Positions 23,769-31,632 of a DNA stretch of 64,000 nt are shown piece after piece. The notes below the pieces were generated by a model. That model searched no databases. It saw nothing but the letters and a program-made list of their open reading frames with translations, and was not told where the DNA came from. The translations under genes and the position numbers were made by a program. Positions within the stretch are counted from its first letter, which is position 1; each line of letters starts with the position of its first letter. The stretch is from Harenicola maris (GTDB lineage Bacteria > Pseudomonadota > Alphaproteobacteria > Rhodobacterales > Rhodobacteraceae). Location of the stretch: assembly GCA_018524345.1 (NCBI GenBank), contig JADQAZ010000003.1, positions 372,001-436,000 on the forward strand, written 5' to 3'.

Positions 23769-25712
23769 ATGACCACCAGAACCGCCGCACAGCGTTTGGC
23801 GCTGACCCTTCTTTCATGTTCCACCGCAACATTTGCCTATGCACAGGACGACACCCCCGTTGATCTGGGCGAAATCCGCATCCAGAGCAGCGAGGCGCAG
23901 GCGGTTCTTGGCAACGATGAGATCACCGCAGAAGAGATCGAGGAGCGCAACGCGGCGACCATCGCCGATGTCTTTGCCGGCGAGTCGGCCATTCTGGCCA
24001 GTGGCGGCGCCCCCATCGCACAGAAGGTTTTCGTCAACGGGATCGAAGAAAGCCTGCTGTCCGTCACCATAGATGGCGCGCGGCAGAACAAATCGGCCTT
24101 CCACCACACGGGCAACGTCCTGCTGGATCCGGCGCTGCTTAAATCGGTCGAGATCAGCGCGGGCCTTGCCCCTGCGGATCAGGGCGCGGGCGCTTTGGCC
24201 GGTGTGATCAGCTACACCACGAAAGACGCGCGCGATCTGCTGGAGGATGGCGACAATTTCGGCGGGCTTTACACCCTGTCCTATGGCGACAACGGCCTTG
24301 GGTTCCGCAACACCATGACCGTGTTTGGCGAGACCGGCGGGTTTGAATATCTGCTGAGCGGCACCCGCGCCACGGGCGATGATTACGAGGATGGCTCTGG
24401 CGACGAGATCCTCGGGACCGGCGCCGATCTGACCGATTACATGGCGAAACTGGCCTATACCACCGAGGAGGGGCACCGGTTGAGCTTCTCTGCCTCCGAG
24501 ACCACGGACTCCGGCGATCGCGCCTCGCAGAGCGGCTTTATCCGCCCCGACTTTGCCGAGGTTGTGGGCCGCGAGAGCGAGCTTTACGGCGCTCTGTCGC
24601 AGCGGACATCCTATACCCTGACCTATGAGCACGGTGATGCCGGCGGCATTTGGGCGCCCTATGTGCAGCTGAGCTATAACGAGCAGGTCATGGATGTGGG
24701 CTCGCTCTACGGTGTGAACAAGAGCTTTAGCGGTGTTGCCAGCAACGAATTCCAGCTGGCCAACGGCACGGTCAATGTCGGCTTTGATTTCTTTGACGAA
24801 AGCGCCGAAGGCTTTGACAACTCCGTCAGCCCGCGGACCTCGAACGGGAGCGAAGAGCTGCGCAACATCGGTGTCTTTGCGCAGGCGCGGCAGGATCTGT
24901 CGGACCGTGTGTCTGTGTCCTATGGCGCGCGCTATGACTGGTCGACGCTGGAAGGGGCCGAGGGCACCGAGTTCTCCGATAGCGGGCTGAGCGTGAATGG
25001 CTCCATCGACTATATTCTCAATAATAACTGGACCTTGAACGCCGGTGTTGCCTCCTCCTGGGGTGGGTATGAGCTGGGCGAGGCGGCTTTGGTGAACTTC
25101 CGCACGCCTTGGACCTATGACGGGTTCACGACCTCCCGTGCCAATGCGATCCGCCTTGGGGCGCGGTATGAAAAAGGCCCTTGGGCTGTTAGCGCGGCTC
25201 TGTTCCAGACCGAGATCGAGGACATCGCGGCGGTTCTGCCCTCGGATGGCGCACGCGGCGATCTTGATGATCTGACATCGCGCGGGGTGGATGCCTCTGT
25301 GACCTATACAGGCGGGCGCGGCTTTGCGACGCTGAACTACACCTATGCCGATGTTGAGCTGAATGAGGGGACGATTGCCTCCACCGACTATTACCTTGGT
25401 CGGCCGGTTGGGCATGTCTTTGGCCTTGAGGCCGCCTATGACGTGAACGACGAGATCCGCATCGGCGGCACGGCGCAGGTTGCCCTTGAAAACAACGACA
25501 CAGAGCTTGCTCTGCCGGGGTATGAGACGGTCAACCTTTATGCGACCTACACCCCTGTGAGCATGGAGAACCTGACGCTGCGGATGGATGTCTACAACCT
25601 GTTTGACGCCACCTATGCGAGCCGTAGCTCGGACGGGATCGACTTTGCCGGGGTTGTGCCCCTGACAGAGCCGGGGCGGACGATCAACCTGACGGCCTCG
25701 ATCAAGTTCTAA
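23769..25712 (+). CDS. TonB-dependent outer-membrane receptor (heme-receptor-like plug)
   Basis: 647-aa TonB-dependent receptor. Signal peptide to AYAQ (about residue 27); a TonB box-like DDTPVDLGEIRI follows; plug domain to about residue 160 with SVTIDGARQNKSAFHHTGNVLLDPALLKSVEISAG and GAGALAGVISYTTKDA, the form seen in heme/hemoglobin-type receptors; then a 22-strand barrel ending in the usual aromatic residue (ASIKF). The C-terminal LRMDVYNLFDATY is typical. No tonB, exbBD or ABC transporter genes are adjacent. It is bracketed by two ~105-bp direct repeats. The ligand is not settled by sequence. Confidence 0.9.
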   Translation: MTTRTAAQRLALTLLSCSTATFAYAQDDTPVDLGEIRIQSSEAQAVLGNDEITAEEIEERNAATIADVFAGESAILASGGAPIAQKVFVNGIEESLLSVTIDGARQNKSAFHHTGNVLLDPALLKSVEISAGLAPADQGAGALAGVISYTTKDARDLLEDGDNFGGLYTLSYGDNGLGFRNTMTVFGETGGFEYLLSGTRATGDDYEDGSGDEILGTGADLTDYMAKLAYTTEEGHRLSFSASETTDSGDRASQSGFIRPDFAEVVGRESELYGALSQRTSYTLTYEHGDAGGIWAPYVQLSYNEQVMDVGSLYGVNKSFSGVASNEFQLANGTVNVGFDFFDESAEGFDNSVSPRTSNGSEELRNIGVFAQARQDLSDRVSVSYGARYDWSTLEGAEGTEFSDSGLSVNGSIDYILNNNWTLNAGVASSWGGYELGEAALVNFRTPWTYDGFTTSRANAIRLGARYEKGPWAVSAALFQTEIEDIAAVLPSDGARGDLDDLTSRGVDASVTYTGGRGFATLNYTYADVELNEGTIASTDYYLGRPVGHVFGLEAAYDVNDEIRIGGTAQVALENNDTELALPGYETVNLYATYTPVSMENLTLRMDVYNLFDATYASRSSDGIDFAGVVPLTEPGRTINLTASIKF

Positions 25713-25736
25713 GAGACCGGTTCCAAGAGATTGGCG

Positions 25737-25790
25737 CCGCCCGAATGTTGGGCGGTGTCCTGCGCCTCTGGTCTGGCATCCGCCAGAGGC
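25737..25790 (+). terminator. Two consecutive hairpins after the TonB receptor gene
   Basis: CCGCCC (25737-25742) pairs with GGGCGG (25750-25755), and GCCTCTGG (25764-25771) with CCAGAGGC (25783-25790). No T run follows, so this may be a factor-assisted stop or a 3' stability element. Confidence 0.5.
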
Positions 25791-25855
25791 AAAGAGGGCC
25801 CATCCCGCGATGCCCGTTTTTCCCCCGTAGCCAGCCAAATTCCATCTCGCCAGCC

Positions 25856-25961
25856 GAATCGTGGGTTAACGCCTTGATTTTTAGTGGGAAAACCGGGTCA
25901 CAAGTGATGCACATGTGATGCACATCCTATGCATACGTTTTTGCAGATTTGGGGGGTTAAG
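25856..25961 (+). repeat. Direct repeat flanking the TonB receptor, copy B
   Basis: Same orientation as copy A: GAATCGTGGGTTAACG...CACAAGTGATGCACATGTGATGCACAT...TTGCAGAT...GGTTAA. No plus-strand gene follows it; it abuts the AT-rich island. Confidence 0.8.
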
Positions 25962-26096
25962 GGGGCGTTCGGTGGGGGGGAGATCGGCACGAAGCTACAG
26001 CCTTCAATCTGCGGGCATTTCTGCATTGCACACATTGAACAGATTTTTCTAACAGGCTGGAAGTCGTTCGTTTGCAACGAGACCGCATCCAACGAT

Positions 26097-27752
26097 CTAG
26101 TTGATAACTCCGAGAGCAGCATGGAGCATAGGATGAATTTTTATCTTGGTTGAAAAATCCAACTGCATTTCTGGAAGAGGTTTTTGGGTTCGAAAGAAGA
26201 ACTGGTAGGGAAGATTTGAGTCGTACTTTACGCCGATAGCACCCATTAGATGCAATCTAGAAATCAAGGTGCAAGCCAGTTCGAAGGGCTCAACGTTCCG
26301 TGACATCGCATCGTTGACAAGTAGCCAAAGTTCGTCGAGTTTGCTCTGTGAGTCCGGCGGATAGTGTTGCACAAGCTGGTCCAGTAGATCGTTACTGCAG
26401 AGCTCAGCCAGTTCAAAAATTTCTTTTTTCCCCTTAAGCATGTTTAAGACGGAGTCTGCATTCAGAATGACATTTTGCCACTCTTCGGCCATCGCTGTCA
26501 GGCGGTTCGCAGAGTAACTCTGCTCCGCCAGTGAAAAGTTTCTTCTTGAAACAAATGTCTTTCCTTCGGATTGTTCTAGGCACATGTTTACAAAGTTGAT
26601 TACATCTCTTGGCCGGTACAGCGTTCTTTCTAGTATCGCGGCAAATGGACTGGAGGAGTTTTTGACTTTCTCAACGAATATGTCCTCAAATGTGATGTTC
26701 TCTTGGCTGTATTTTCTTCTAAACAAGAAGTTAATTCTCTTGTTGACTAAGGATTTCAATTCTTTGGAGTTCCACTTGAGGCGCACAATGTAGTCTTCGT
26801 ATTTTTCGCTTTGAAATCCAGCGTTCTTTGTTTCCAAGATCACCTTTTCTAATAGATCAGATCTGAGGGCGACAACAGTTTTTAGATCACTAATTCGCCG
26901 AAGGCTCTTTAGACTCTCGATTAAAGCTCGTATCATTGGGTACTTTATCGAAGTATCAATCCAATTTTCGTCAAGCTGATCAATTAAAACGAAGTTGGGC
27001 TTAACTCGTGTTACGTGTTCGGCAAGGGTGTCGATTACCTTCGATAGGTCTGCTAGTAGTTCAGGAGTTGCAAATCGGCGGGCAACCCTTTGAAGTTGTG
27101 TTTTCTTTTCAGTGCTTAAGCTTCGAATGTATCCTGCTCTACCGGTGAACTTTGCCACCTCACTACCCAGCTCCGCATTTACGTTTTCTTCTAAGTTTTG
27201 GGTTATCTCCTTGATGTTCTCATCCATGGATATCCAAAATTTACTTTCCCATTTTCGGAGGTATTCCAGTCCTTTGGCTTTTCTTTGATCTCTGCTGAAT
27301 GCGTTGAGTATCTGTGAAAATATGAATTTTGATTTTTCCTCGTTATCGACATTGAATTTTAACCTGATAAACTCAATAAGGATAACATGTTTCCATAGGG
27401 CTTGGAAAAACAAATCAAGATTAACATCTAGTCCAATCAGAAAGTTAATTACATCGCTATTTCCTAGGTAGCCAAGTGCCATCTCATCCAGTTGAACCAG
27501 GCTTGAACTGTCGTTTTCATGTAGTATTTTTCGAATGATTGCGGTCTTTCCTGCACCGGTACTGCCAAGCAAAAGCATTTTTGGTGAGTTGCTTTGTGTA
27601 AGTTCTGCAAGTGCAGGTGAATCCACGAAGCACTCAAATAGAAACTCTTCGTCTGCTTCAGCTGAAATAAGCCCAATTCTAGAGGTGTTGTTCAAAACGA
27701 CGGGGTTTGACATCTTTCGATCCAAGTAATTTCTGTAATACCTATCAATCAT
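26097..27752 (-). CDS. P-loop ATPase in AT-rich island (Sll1717-like), candidate defence gene
   Basis: 551-aa soluble protein with a Walker A motif GSTGAGKT at about residues 63-70 and a Walker B-like FVLIDQLDE near 253-261, followed by an Arg-containing sensor-like stretch (VVALRSDLLEKV). The N-terminal block (IGLISAEADEEFLFECFVDS) and overall layout resemble the P-loop ATPase Sll1717 family, related to KAP/STAND-type NTPases. The C-terminal ~200 aa are helical with no domain I recognise. Base composition is strikingly AT-rich with A/T-ending codons, unlike all neighbours, which points to horizontal acquisition. Start at ATG 752 lacks a strong ribosome site; ATG 713 (MSNPVVLNN) is an alternative. 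No partner gene is evident. Confidence 0.75.
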   Translation of the reverse strand: MIDRYYRNYLDRKMSNPVVLNNTSRIGLISAEADEEFLFECFVDSPALAELTQSNSPKMLLLGSTGAGKTAIIRKILHENDSSSLVQLDEMALGYLGNSDVINFLIGLDVNLDLFFQALWKHVILIEFIRLKFNVDNEEKSKFIFSQILNAFSRDQRKAKGLEYLRKWESKFWISMDENIKEITQNLEENVNAELGSEVAKFTGRAGYIRSLSTEKKTQLQRVARRFATPELLADLSKVIDTLAEHVTRVKPNFVLIDQLDENWIDTSIKYPMIRALIESLKSLRRISDLKTVVALRSDLLEKVILETKNAGFQSEKYEDYIVRLKWNSKELKSLVNKRINFLFRRKYSQENITFEDIFVEKVKNSSSPFAAILERTLYRPRDVINFVNMCLEQSEGKTFVSRRNFSLAEQSYSANRLTAMAEEWQNVILNADSVLNMLKGKKEIFELAELCSNDLLDQLVQHYPPDSQSKLDELWLLVNDAMSRNVEPFELACTLISRLHLMGAIGVKYDSNLPYQFFFRTQKPLPEMQLDFSTKIKIHPMLHAALGVIN

Positions 27753-28024
27753 GACGGGCTTTGCTGGAAAGTTGAAGTCTGTCGCTCAGATATTTTTGAC
27801 GAAAAATTCACGGTTTTGCAGGAGTGGCGCGGAGAGAATGCTCATTATCTGCCTGCAAAGTGAAAAGTTACTCATCCTGCCTAAGGCCAGTCAGATGGAA
27901 TTTGCAGGCCTGAAGCCCCTCAGGATTAGAGAATTTTTTGCCATACTAAATAATTAGGGTGTCGCACTCGTACTGAAAAAGTTGCCCCCACCCAATCCCC
28001 CCGCCCGAAGGCGGGGGAGCGTTA
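27753..28024. other. AT-rich right margin of the island
   Basis: 272 bp; the first ~200 bp keep the AT-rich composition and should contain the promoter of the ATPase gene. A 68-codon plus-strand frame here has no ribosome site. Composition returns to GC-rich near 27,985 at the pepF hairpin. No convincing direct repeat linking the two island ends was seen. Confidence 0.45.
27998..28017 (-). terminator. UUCG-loop hairpin after pepF
   Basis: On the minus strand CCCCCGCC-TTCG-GGCGGGGG, an 8-bp GC stem closed by the very stable C(UUCG)G tetraloop, 8 bp beyond the pepF stop. The nearest T run is further downstream, so it may act as a 3' end protector as much as a terminator. Confidence 0.65.
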
Positions 28025-29857
28025 TCACTCTTCCATCGCTTCCAATTCGTCAATCATGCCGGAGATCATCTCCAGGCCCTTGTTCCAGAAGGCCGGATCG
28101 GAGGCGTTTAGGCCGAAGGGGGCCAGTAGTTCTGTGTGGTGTTTGGAGCCGCCGGCTTTGAGCATGTCGAAGTATTTGGATTGGAAGTCTGCGTCGCCCT
28201 GTTCGTAGACGGCGTAGAGGGCGTTTACGAGGCCGTCTCCGAACGCATAGGCGTAGACGTAGAAGGGCGAGTGGACGAAGTGGGGGATGTAGGCCCAGAA
28301 GGTCTCGTACCCTTCCATGAAGTCGAATGCGGGGCCGAGGCTTTCGCCTTGGACGGACATCCACAGGGCGTTGATGTCCTCTGGTGTCAATTCGCCGTGG
28401 CGGCGGGCCTCGTGCAGTTTGCATTCGAAGTCGTAGAAGGCGATCTGGCGGACGACCGTGTTGATCATGTCCTCGACCTTATTGGCGAGCAGGACCTTGC
28501 GTTCGGTCTGGGTTTTGGCGCCCTCCAGCATTTTGCGGAAGGTGAGCATTTCGCCAAAGACGCTGGCGGTTTCGGCGAGGGTGAGGGGGGTGGAGGAGAG
28601 CAGTTCCCCTTGGCCTGCGGCGAGGACTTGGTGGACGCCGTGGCCAAGCTCGTGCGCCAGTGTCATCACGTCGCGCGGTTTGCCCAGATAGTTGAGCATC
28701 ACATAGGGGTGCACGTCGGTCACGGTGGGGTGGGCGAAGGCGCCCGGCGCTTTGCCCGGTTTGACGGCGGCGTCGATCCAGCCCTTGTCGAAGAAGGGTT
28801 TGGCGAGCTCGGCCATTTCGGGGGAGAAGCCGGCGTAGGCCTGCATCACGGTTTCGCGGGCCTCGTCCCAGCCGACGGTTTTGGTTTCCTCGATGGGCAG
28901 GGGGGCGTTGCGGTCCCAGACCTGCATGCGGTCAAGGCCGAGCCATTTGCGTTTCAGCTCGTAGTAGCGGTGCGACAGGTTCGGGTAGGCGGCGACCACG
29001 GCGTTGCGCAGGGCCTCGACGACCTCTGGCTCCACATGGTTGGAGAGGTGGCGGCCGGTCTGGGGTGTGGGCATGCCGCGCCAGCGGTCTTGGATTTCGC
29101 CCATCTTGGCGAGGGTGTTGTGGACGCGGGAGAAGAGCTTGATCTGGCCTTGGAAGACCTCTGCCAACGCCTTGGCGGCGGCTTCGCGTTGGTCGCGGTC
29201 CTGCTCGGACAGCAGGTTGAGGGTGGCCTCGAGGGGGAGGACCTCGCCGTTCACCTCGAATTCGAGGCCGGCCATGGTTTCGTCGAACAGCTTGTTCCAT
29301 GCGGAGGCGCCGACGACGCTGTCGTCATGGAGGTATTTCTCCAGCTCGTCGGAGAGTTGGTAGGGGCGCATGGCGCGCAGGCGGTCGAAGATGGGTTTGA
29401 AACGGGCGAGGTCGGCGTTTTCCTTGAAGTGGGCCTCGAGGGTCTCGTCAGGGATGCGGTTGATTTCGAGGGTGTAGAAGACCAGCGGCGTCATGAAGTT
29501 GGTGACGCGCTCCTGAATGTCGCCGGCGAATTTGGCGCGCTCGGCGTCGGTGGTGCATTGGTAGTAGCGCAGGCCGGAGTAGGAGCCGAGGCGGCCGGTG
29601 ACGGTGTCGATCCGCTCGTAGCGCAGGACGCAGTCGAGCATTTCATCGGCGGTGAGGCCCGCCAGCTTGCCCTCGTAATCCTCGGCAAAGCTTTTGCAGG
29701 CGGCCTCGACCCAGTCGAGATCGCGCTTGAGTTCGGGGGCATCGGGGGAGGCGTAGAGGTCGCTCAGGTCCCATTCGGGCAGTTCGCCAAAGGGAGAGGC
29801 GCCGCCGGGGGTGGCGTTGGCGTCAGCGAGGGGGCGGGGGGTGGTTTGGGCGGTCAT
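28025..29857 (-). CDS. pepF: Oligoendopeptidase F (M3 family)
   Basis: Cytoplasmic zinc metallopeptidase that degrades oligopeptides. The zinc motif HELGH is present in LAHELGHGVHQVLA (about residues 394-407), with the third ligand Glu ~25 residues later in TLAETASVFGEML. The M3B N-terminal helical domain starts at WDLSDLYASPDAPEL. At 610 aa it is complete. Stands alone; about 105 bp separate its start from the neighbouring lipoprotein stop. A tandem CGGTAAA pair lies in that gap. Confidence 0.94.
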   Translation of the reverse strand: MTAQTTPRPLADANATPGGASPFGELPEWDLSDLYASPDAPELKRDLDWVEAACKSFAEDYEGKLAGLTADEMLDCVLRYERIDTVTGRLGSYSGLRYYQCTTDAERAKFAGDIQERVTNFMTPLVFYTLEINRIPDETLEAHFKENADLARFKPIFDRLRAMRPYQLSDELEKYLHDDSVVGASAWNKLFDETMAGLEFEVNGEVLPLEATLNLLSEQDRDQREAAAKALAEVFQGQIKLFSRVHNTLAKMGEIQDRWRGMPTPQTGRHLSNHVEPEVVEALRNAVVAAYPNLSHRYYELKRKWLGLDRMQVWDRNAPLPIEETKTVGWDEARETVMQAYAGFSPEMAELAKPFFDKGWIDAAVKPGKAPGAFAHPTVTDVHPYVMLNYLGKPRDVMTLAHELGHGVHQVLAAGQGELLSSTPLTLAETASVFGEMLTFRKMLEGAKTQTERKVLLANKVEDMINTVVRQIAFYDFECKLHEARRHGELTPEDINALWMSVQGESLGPAFDFMEGYETFWAYIPHFVHSPFYVYAYAFGDGLVNALYAVYEQGDADFQSKYFDMLKAGGSKHHTELLAPFGLNASDPAFWNKGLEMISGMIDELEAMEE

Positions 29858-29962
29858 GCGATGCTCCGGTCAAATGGGGTTGCATGAGACATAGGGCGCA
29901 GGGTGGGGGGGCCGCAAGGCGGGGCGCGGTAAATTCGCGGTAAACTGTGGGATCGCGCCGGA

Positions 29963-30508
29963 TCAGCCCGCGTTTTGCGGGGCGGGGCGTTCGACCACGA
30001 TGAGGCCAAGCTCGCGGGCGACATCGCGCGAGAGCAGGGCGCTGTTGAGGCCGCGGGGGGTCTGGTAGCGGCGGATGGCGATGCGGGTGCCGCGGTCCAT
30101 GGCGCCGGTGATCGGCCCCTGATACCAGCCGCGTGCGGCAAGGGCGCGCTGGATGGAGGAGACCATCTCGGGCGTCATCTCATCGGCGCAGAGGGTCTCG
30201 ACCCAGAGGGTCTTGCGCTCTTGCGTGATGGCCTGACGGGTTTCGGTGCGATAGACCGCAGGGACAAGAACACGGCCCGCGCCGTCAAGGGCGGCGGGGG
30301 TGACGAGGTGCTGCTCGGTCACGGTTTCGATGCGGGCGGGGGTGACGTCCTGATCCCAGCAGGTGCCCGGCGCGGCGCCCTCGGGCGCGGAGGCGCGGCC
30401 GATCAGCGGCGCAGGCTCCGACAACCCGCGCATGTCGGAGACCTCCTGACAGGCGGTCAGAGCCCCGGCGAGGGCCAGTAGGGGGATGTATTTCAAGTGC
30501 TGCTGCAT
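29963..30508 (-). CDS. Lipoprotein with peptidoglycan-binding domain
   Basis: 181 aa. The lipobox ALTAC (Cys at about residue 20) predicts an outer-membrane lipoprotein. A PG_binding_1-like repeat follows near residues 115-165 (MVSSIQRALAARGWYQGPITGAMDRGTRIAIRRYQTPRGL). ATG 508 (MQQHLKYIPLLALAG) has AGG 4-6 bases before it; ATG 535 is an alternative without a ribosome site. The open frame runs far upstream because of GC bias, not coding. Likely tethers the outer membrane to the wall; a specific role is unknown. Confidence 0.8.
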   Translation of the reverse strand: MQQHLKYIPLLALAGALTACQEVSDMRGLSEPAPLIGRASAPEGAAPGTCWDQDVTPARIETVTEQHLVTPAALDGAGRVLVPAVYRTETRQAITQERKTLWVETLCADEMTPEMVSSIQRALAARGWYQGPITGAMDRGTRIAIRRYQTPRGLNSALLSRDVARELGLIVVERPAPQNAG

Positions 30509-30662
30509 CGGCCTGATCGTGTTTTGGGGTAGCATAGGGACGGGCCGCCTTTGTGGGAATGGGGGGCTTGTATTGGCGCGGGCGTCGCGCCTTTGCGGCA
30601 ACACCGCGCGCGCGGCCTGCGCTGTGAAGGGGGGCTTTGCCCCCAAAGGCCTTTGGCCTTTT

Positions 30663-30690
30663 CCCCCAGGATATTTGGACCAATAAGAAG
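30663..30690 (-). repeat. Dispersed intergenic repeat, copy 4
   Basis: Reverse-strand copy: CTTCTTATTGG-TCC-AAATATCC with a GGGGG tail. It faces copy 5 head to head. Confidence 0.8.
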
Positions 30691-30735
30691 CCGGGGGCGT
30701 TTTAGCTTTTGGCTTCTTATTGGTGGTAAATATCC
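30669..30735. repeat. Large inverted repeat formed by repeat copies 4 and 5
   Basis: The arms 30669-30692 and 30711-30735 can pair, including 13 perfect bases (CCAATAAGAAGCC with GGCTTCTTATTGG) and an outer GGATATTT with AAATATCC, around an 18-nt loop. Confidence 0.8.
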
Positions 30736-30746
30736 CCGCCGGAGGC
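30713..30746 (+). repeat. Dispersed intergenic repeat, copy 5
   Basis: CTTCTTATTGG-TGGT-AAATATCCCC-GCCGGAGG, with one extra base in the spacer. It ends 2 bp before the stop of the DnaE2-tail gene. Confidence 0.8.
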
Positions 30747-30747
30747 A

Positions 30748-31191
30748 TTAAGTTTTTTTGGTGCTGCCTTTGCTTCTGGGGGTGAAGTCGGGGTCGAGGA
30801 GGCGGTCGAGCATGGGGGAGATGTCTTCGATGGTTTCGGCCATGATATGCACGACCTCTTGTGCCCGTTGCAGGCGGCCGGTGACGCGGAGCATGCGGCC
30901 GGCGATGACGGCGCGGCGGAATTTTTCGTAGGTTTTGGCCCAGACGACCACGTTGCAGGTGCCGGTTTCGTCCTCCAGTGTGATGAAGATCACGCCTTTG
31001 GCGGTGCCGGGTCTTTGGCGCACCAGCACGAGGCCTGCGACCATGACGCGGGCGCCTTCGTCTGGCAGGTGGAGGTCCGCTGCGGGGATGCAGGCGGGGG
31101 GGCGGGGCCATGGGCGGGGGCCGGTGGGGTAGCTGTCGCTTGGGTGGCCATTCGGGGCATCGTGGCGGGCTGGGGGGCTGTAGACCTTCAT
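30748..31191 (-). CDS. Free-standing homologue of the DnaE2 C-terminal OB-fold domain
   Basis: 147 aa. Residues ~50-125 (VMVAGLVLVRQRPGTAKGVIFITLEDETG, VVVWAKTYEKFRR, MLRVTGRLQRAQEVVHIMAE, DISPMLDRL) match the C-terminal OB-fold of the error-prone polymerase DnaE2. The ~900-residue polymerase part is absent and no imuA or imuB is nearby. The proline-rich first 45 residues are not DnaE2-like. A perfect LexA box ends 2 bp before the ATG and overlaps a good promoter whose predicted start is the A of that ATG, so the mRNA would be leaderless. Either a deletion remnant of an imuA-imuB-dnaE2 operon or a separate SOS accessory protein. The intact frame and promoter favour an expressed gene. Confidence 0.75.
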   Translation of the reverse strand: MKVYSPPARHDAPNGHPSDSYPTGPRPWPRPPACIPAADLHLPDEGARVMVAGLVLVRQRPGTAKGVIFITLEDETGTCNVVVWAKTYEKFRRAVIAGRMLRVTGRLQRAQEVVHIMAETIEDISPMLDRLLDPDFTPRSKGSTKKT

Positions 31192-31193
31192 GT

Positions 31194-31208
31194 GAACAAA
31201 TATAGAAC
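31194..31208 (-). promoter_or_regulatory. LexA (SOS) box
   Basis: GAAC-AAATATA-GAAC on the plus strand, i.e. GTTC-TATATTT-GTTC on the coding strand: an exact match to the alphaproteobacterial LexA consensus. It covers the -10 element of the DnaE2-tail promoter. Confidence 0.88.
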
Positions 31209-31227
31209 GTTCGGGAGCTTTCGCCAA
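31199..31227 (-). promoter_or_regulatory. Sigma-70 promoter of the DnaE2-tail gene
   Basis: TTGGCG (-35, 31227-31222), 17-bp spacer, TATATT (-10, 31204-31199). Seven bases after the -10 comes the ATG, so the transcript is predicted to begin at the start codon. Confidence 0.65.
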
Positions 31228-31305
31228 GGTGATCTTGCCGCCTCTGGTCAAAGGGATGCAATTCACCTATTTGCAAATCAGGCACGTTTGATCAAAGGAA
31301 CCTAA

Positions 31306-31631
<326 letters not shown>

Positions 31632-31632
<1 letters not shown>

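Larger units (their letters stand above)
25713..26096. other. 384-bp region between TonB receptor and AT-rich island
   Basis: Holds two hairpins just after the receptor stop, the second copy of the direct repeat, and then the transition into AT-rich sequence at about 25,980-26,040. Small frames here are not supported by ribosome sites or codon bias. Confidence 0.5.

Noticed and set aside
23814-25838. 674-codon minus-strand frame opposite the TonB receptor
   Set aside because: Antisense shadow; the plus strand encodes a complete receptor with signal peptide and C-terminal aromatic residue.
23454-25961. Insertion sequence or composite transposon around the TonB receptor
   Set aside because: The ~105-bp direct repeats contain no transposase, no terminal inverted repeats and no target-site duplication that I can see. 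They are reported as direct repeats only.
27751-27957. 68-codon plus-strand frame at the right edge of the island
   Set aside because: No ribosome site; overlaps the start of the ATPase gene and lies where its promoter should be.
25960-27985. Attachment-site duplication bounding the AT-rich island
   Set aside because: I compared the two margins by eye and found no matching direct repeat of useful length, and no tRNA gene or integrase lies at either edge.
29963-31285. 440-codon minus-strand frame that would join the lipoprotein to sequence upstream
   Set aside because: The first ~260 codons run out of frame through the dispersed repeats and the DnaE2-tail gene and are Pro/Arg-rich. The real lipoprotein starts at 30508 with a lipobox.
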